Of a DNA stretch of 14,868 bases, positions 14,435 to 14,868 are shown one piece after another. The notes beneath the pieces were generated by a model. It saw only the letters and a program-made list of their open reading frames with translations, did not search any database and was not told the origin of the DNA. A program made the position numbers and the translations under genes. Numbering within the stretch: the first letter of the stretch is position 1; every line of letters starts with the position of its first letter. Origin of the DNA: an uncultured Lachnospiraceae bacterium (GTDB taxonomy: Bacteria; Bacillota; Clostridia; Lachnospirales; Lachnospiraceae). The stretch is from the NCBI GenBank assembly GCA_910584915.1, contig CAJUDM010000045.1:1-14868 (forward strand). Direction: 5' to 3'.

Positions 14435-14708
14435 CATCCAATACCTCGCTCACCATTTCATCAAAAGATTTATAGCGTTTGTAATCGCCCGGTCTTTTTT
14501 GCATTTCTTCATACTCCTTCAATGCAGCCCTTGTCTCCGCATTGGGATTAAAACGCTTTATTTCAAACGGGATGCCCTCATGATTAACTGCGGTTTTCAG
14601 AAACATGGTAATCGCCGAAAACATATTTAAGCCAAGATCACTGAAAAGAGTTTCTGCTTCCTTCTTCAATGCAGAATCTACACGGATATTAATATTTGTT
14701 GTAGCCAT
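14427..14708 (-). CDS. RelB/DinJ-type antitoxin
   Basis: 93-residue type II antitoxin. The N-terminus (TTNINIRVDSALKKEAETLFSDLGL, then NMFSAITMFLKTAV) is the ribbon-helix-helix DNA-binding and dimerisation unit of the RelB/DinJ family; the C-terminal part (ALKEYEEMQKRPGDYKRYKSFDEMVSEVL) is the flexible, acidic toxin-wrapping tail. In complete systems it neutralises a RelE/YafQ RNase and represses its own promoter. Its 3' end overlaps the next gene by about 11 bases, as in intact pairs, but that gene keeps only the toxin's first ~20 residues, so this is an orphan antitoxin. The ATG at 14708 has AAGG about 10 bases upstream; the promoter is at 14770-14798. Confidence 0.9.
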   Translation of the reverse strand: MATTNINIRVDSALKKEAETLFSDLGLNMFSAITMFLKTAVNHEGIPFEIKRFNPNAETRAALKEYEEMQKRPGDYKRYKSFDEMVSEVLDDA

Positions 14709-14733
14709 GTGGTTTCTACCTTTCTCAATTTAT

Positions 14734-14748
14734 ATTTATACCATAAAT
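14734..14748 (-). promoter_or_regulatory. Possible antitoxin operator palindrome
   Basis: ATTTAT-GGT-ATAAAT on the minus strand is a perfect 6-bp inverted repeat with a 3-base spacer, lying between the predicted transcription start (~14763) and the SD of the antitoxin gene. RelB/DinJ dimers bind short palindromes at this kind of position, so it is a reasonable operator, but AT-rich DNA yields such palindromes by chance. Confidence 0.35.
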
Positions 14749-14769
14749 GCACAAACTATTGTTTATCAT

Positions 14770-14798
14770 ATTATATCTCCGTATGCAGACATCGTCAA
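14770..14798 (-). promoter_or_regulatory. Sigma-A promoter of the antitoxin-kinase operon
   Basis: TTGACG (14798-14793) and a perfect TATAAT (14775-14770) on the minus strand are exactly 17 bases apart, the best promoter in the window. Transcription should begin near 14763, giving a ~55-base leader. It likely drives the antitoxin, the chimeric kinase and possibly the membrane-protein genes beyond. Confidence 0.65.
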
Positions 14799-14868
14799 CA
14801 AAATACAGTAATATGATAGCGTAAGTTTATTGTAGGAATAGGACAGACAGAATAGCCCCTTGATCTGG

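Overview
The window looks like a piece of chromosome from a spore-forming, obligately anaerobic Clostridia, most likely a Lachnospiraceae-type gut bacterium. Evidence: near-balanced GC with an AT-rich intergenic background, a GerA-family spore protein, an RnfB subunit, the anaerobic ribonucleotide reductase activase NrdG, and strong purine-rich ribosome binding sites. Every gene I can support lies on the minus strand, so transcription runs from high to low coordinates; the long plus-strand frames are shadows.

Right end (11.5-14.8 kb): a RelB/DinJ-type antitoxin with a good promoter overlaps a chimeric gene. Its first ~20 residues look like a YafQ toxin start, but the rest is a P-loop nucleotide kinase (FlaR/topology-modulation type). 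Next comes a large membrane protein (two N-terminal TM segments, cytoplasmic domain, third TM, TPR-like helices, about ten YD-type repeats), split by a -1 frameshift exactly at an A AAA AAG slippery heptamer.

Middle (7.7-11.4 kb): a gene for a protein with an LRR-like region and an XAC2610-like C-terminus. Its most convincing start (GTG behind a very strong SD, encoding a signal-anchor) is also in a -1-shifted frame. It is followed by an intact 785-residue paralogue of the split membrane protein. These three genes form a surface-protein cassette of unknown function.

6.3-7.7 kb: an orphan rnfB, preceded by about 300 bases of structured intergenic sequence: a 187-base element with 18-bp perfect inverted ends, an internal H-type pseudoknot, and stem differences that become G.U pairs only on the minus strand. 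Tandem-hairpin elements of related design lie beside it, after rnfB, and at the left edge of the window.

4.4-6.3 kb: a HAD phosphatase, overlapping nrdG, then a previously unlisted 47-residue membrane peptide, then a dUTPase. NrdG and dUTPase both serve dNTP supply, but nrdD is not here.

Left end (0.1-4.2 kb): a lone GerA-family protein (SpoVAF-like) behind a sigma-G-like promoter, an AT-rich small protein of unknown function, and a divergent HSP90-family ATPase.
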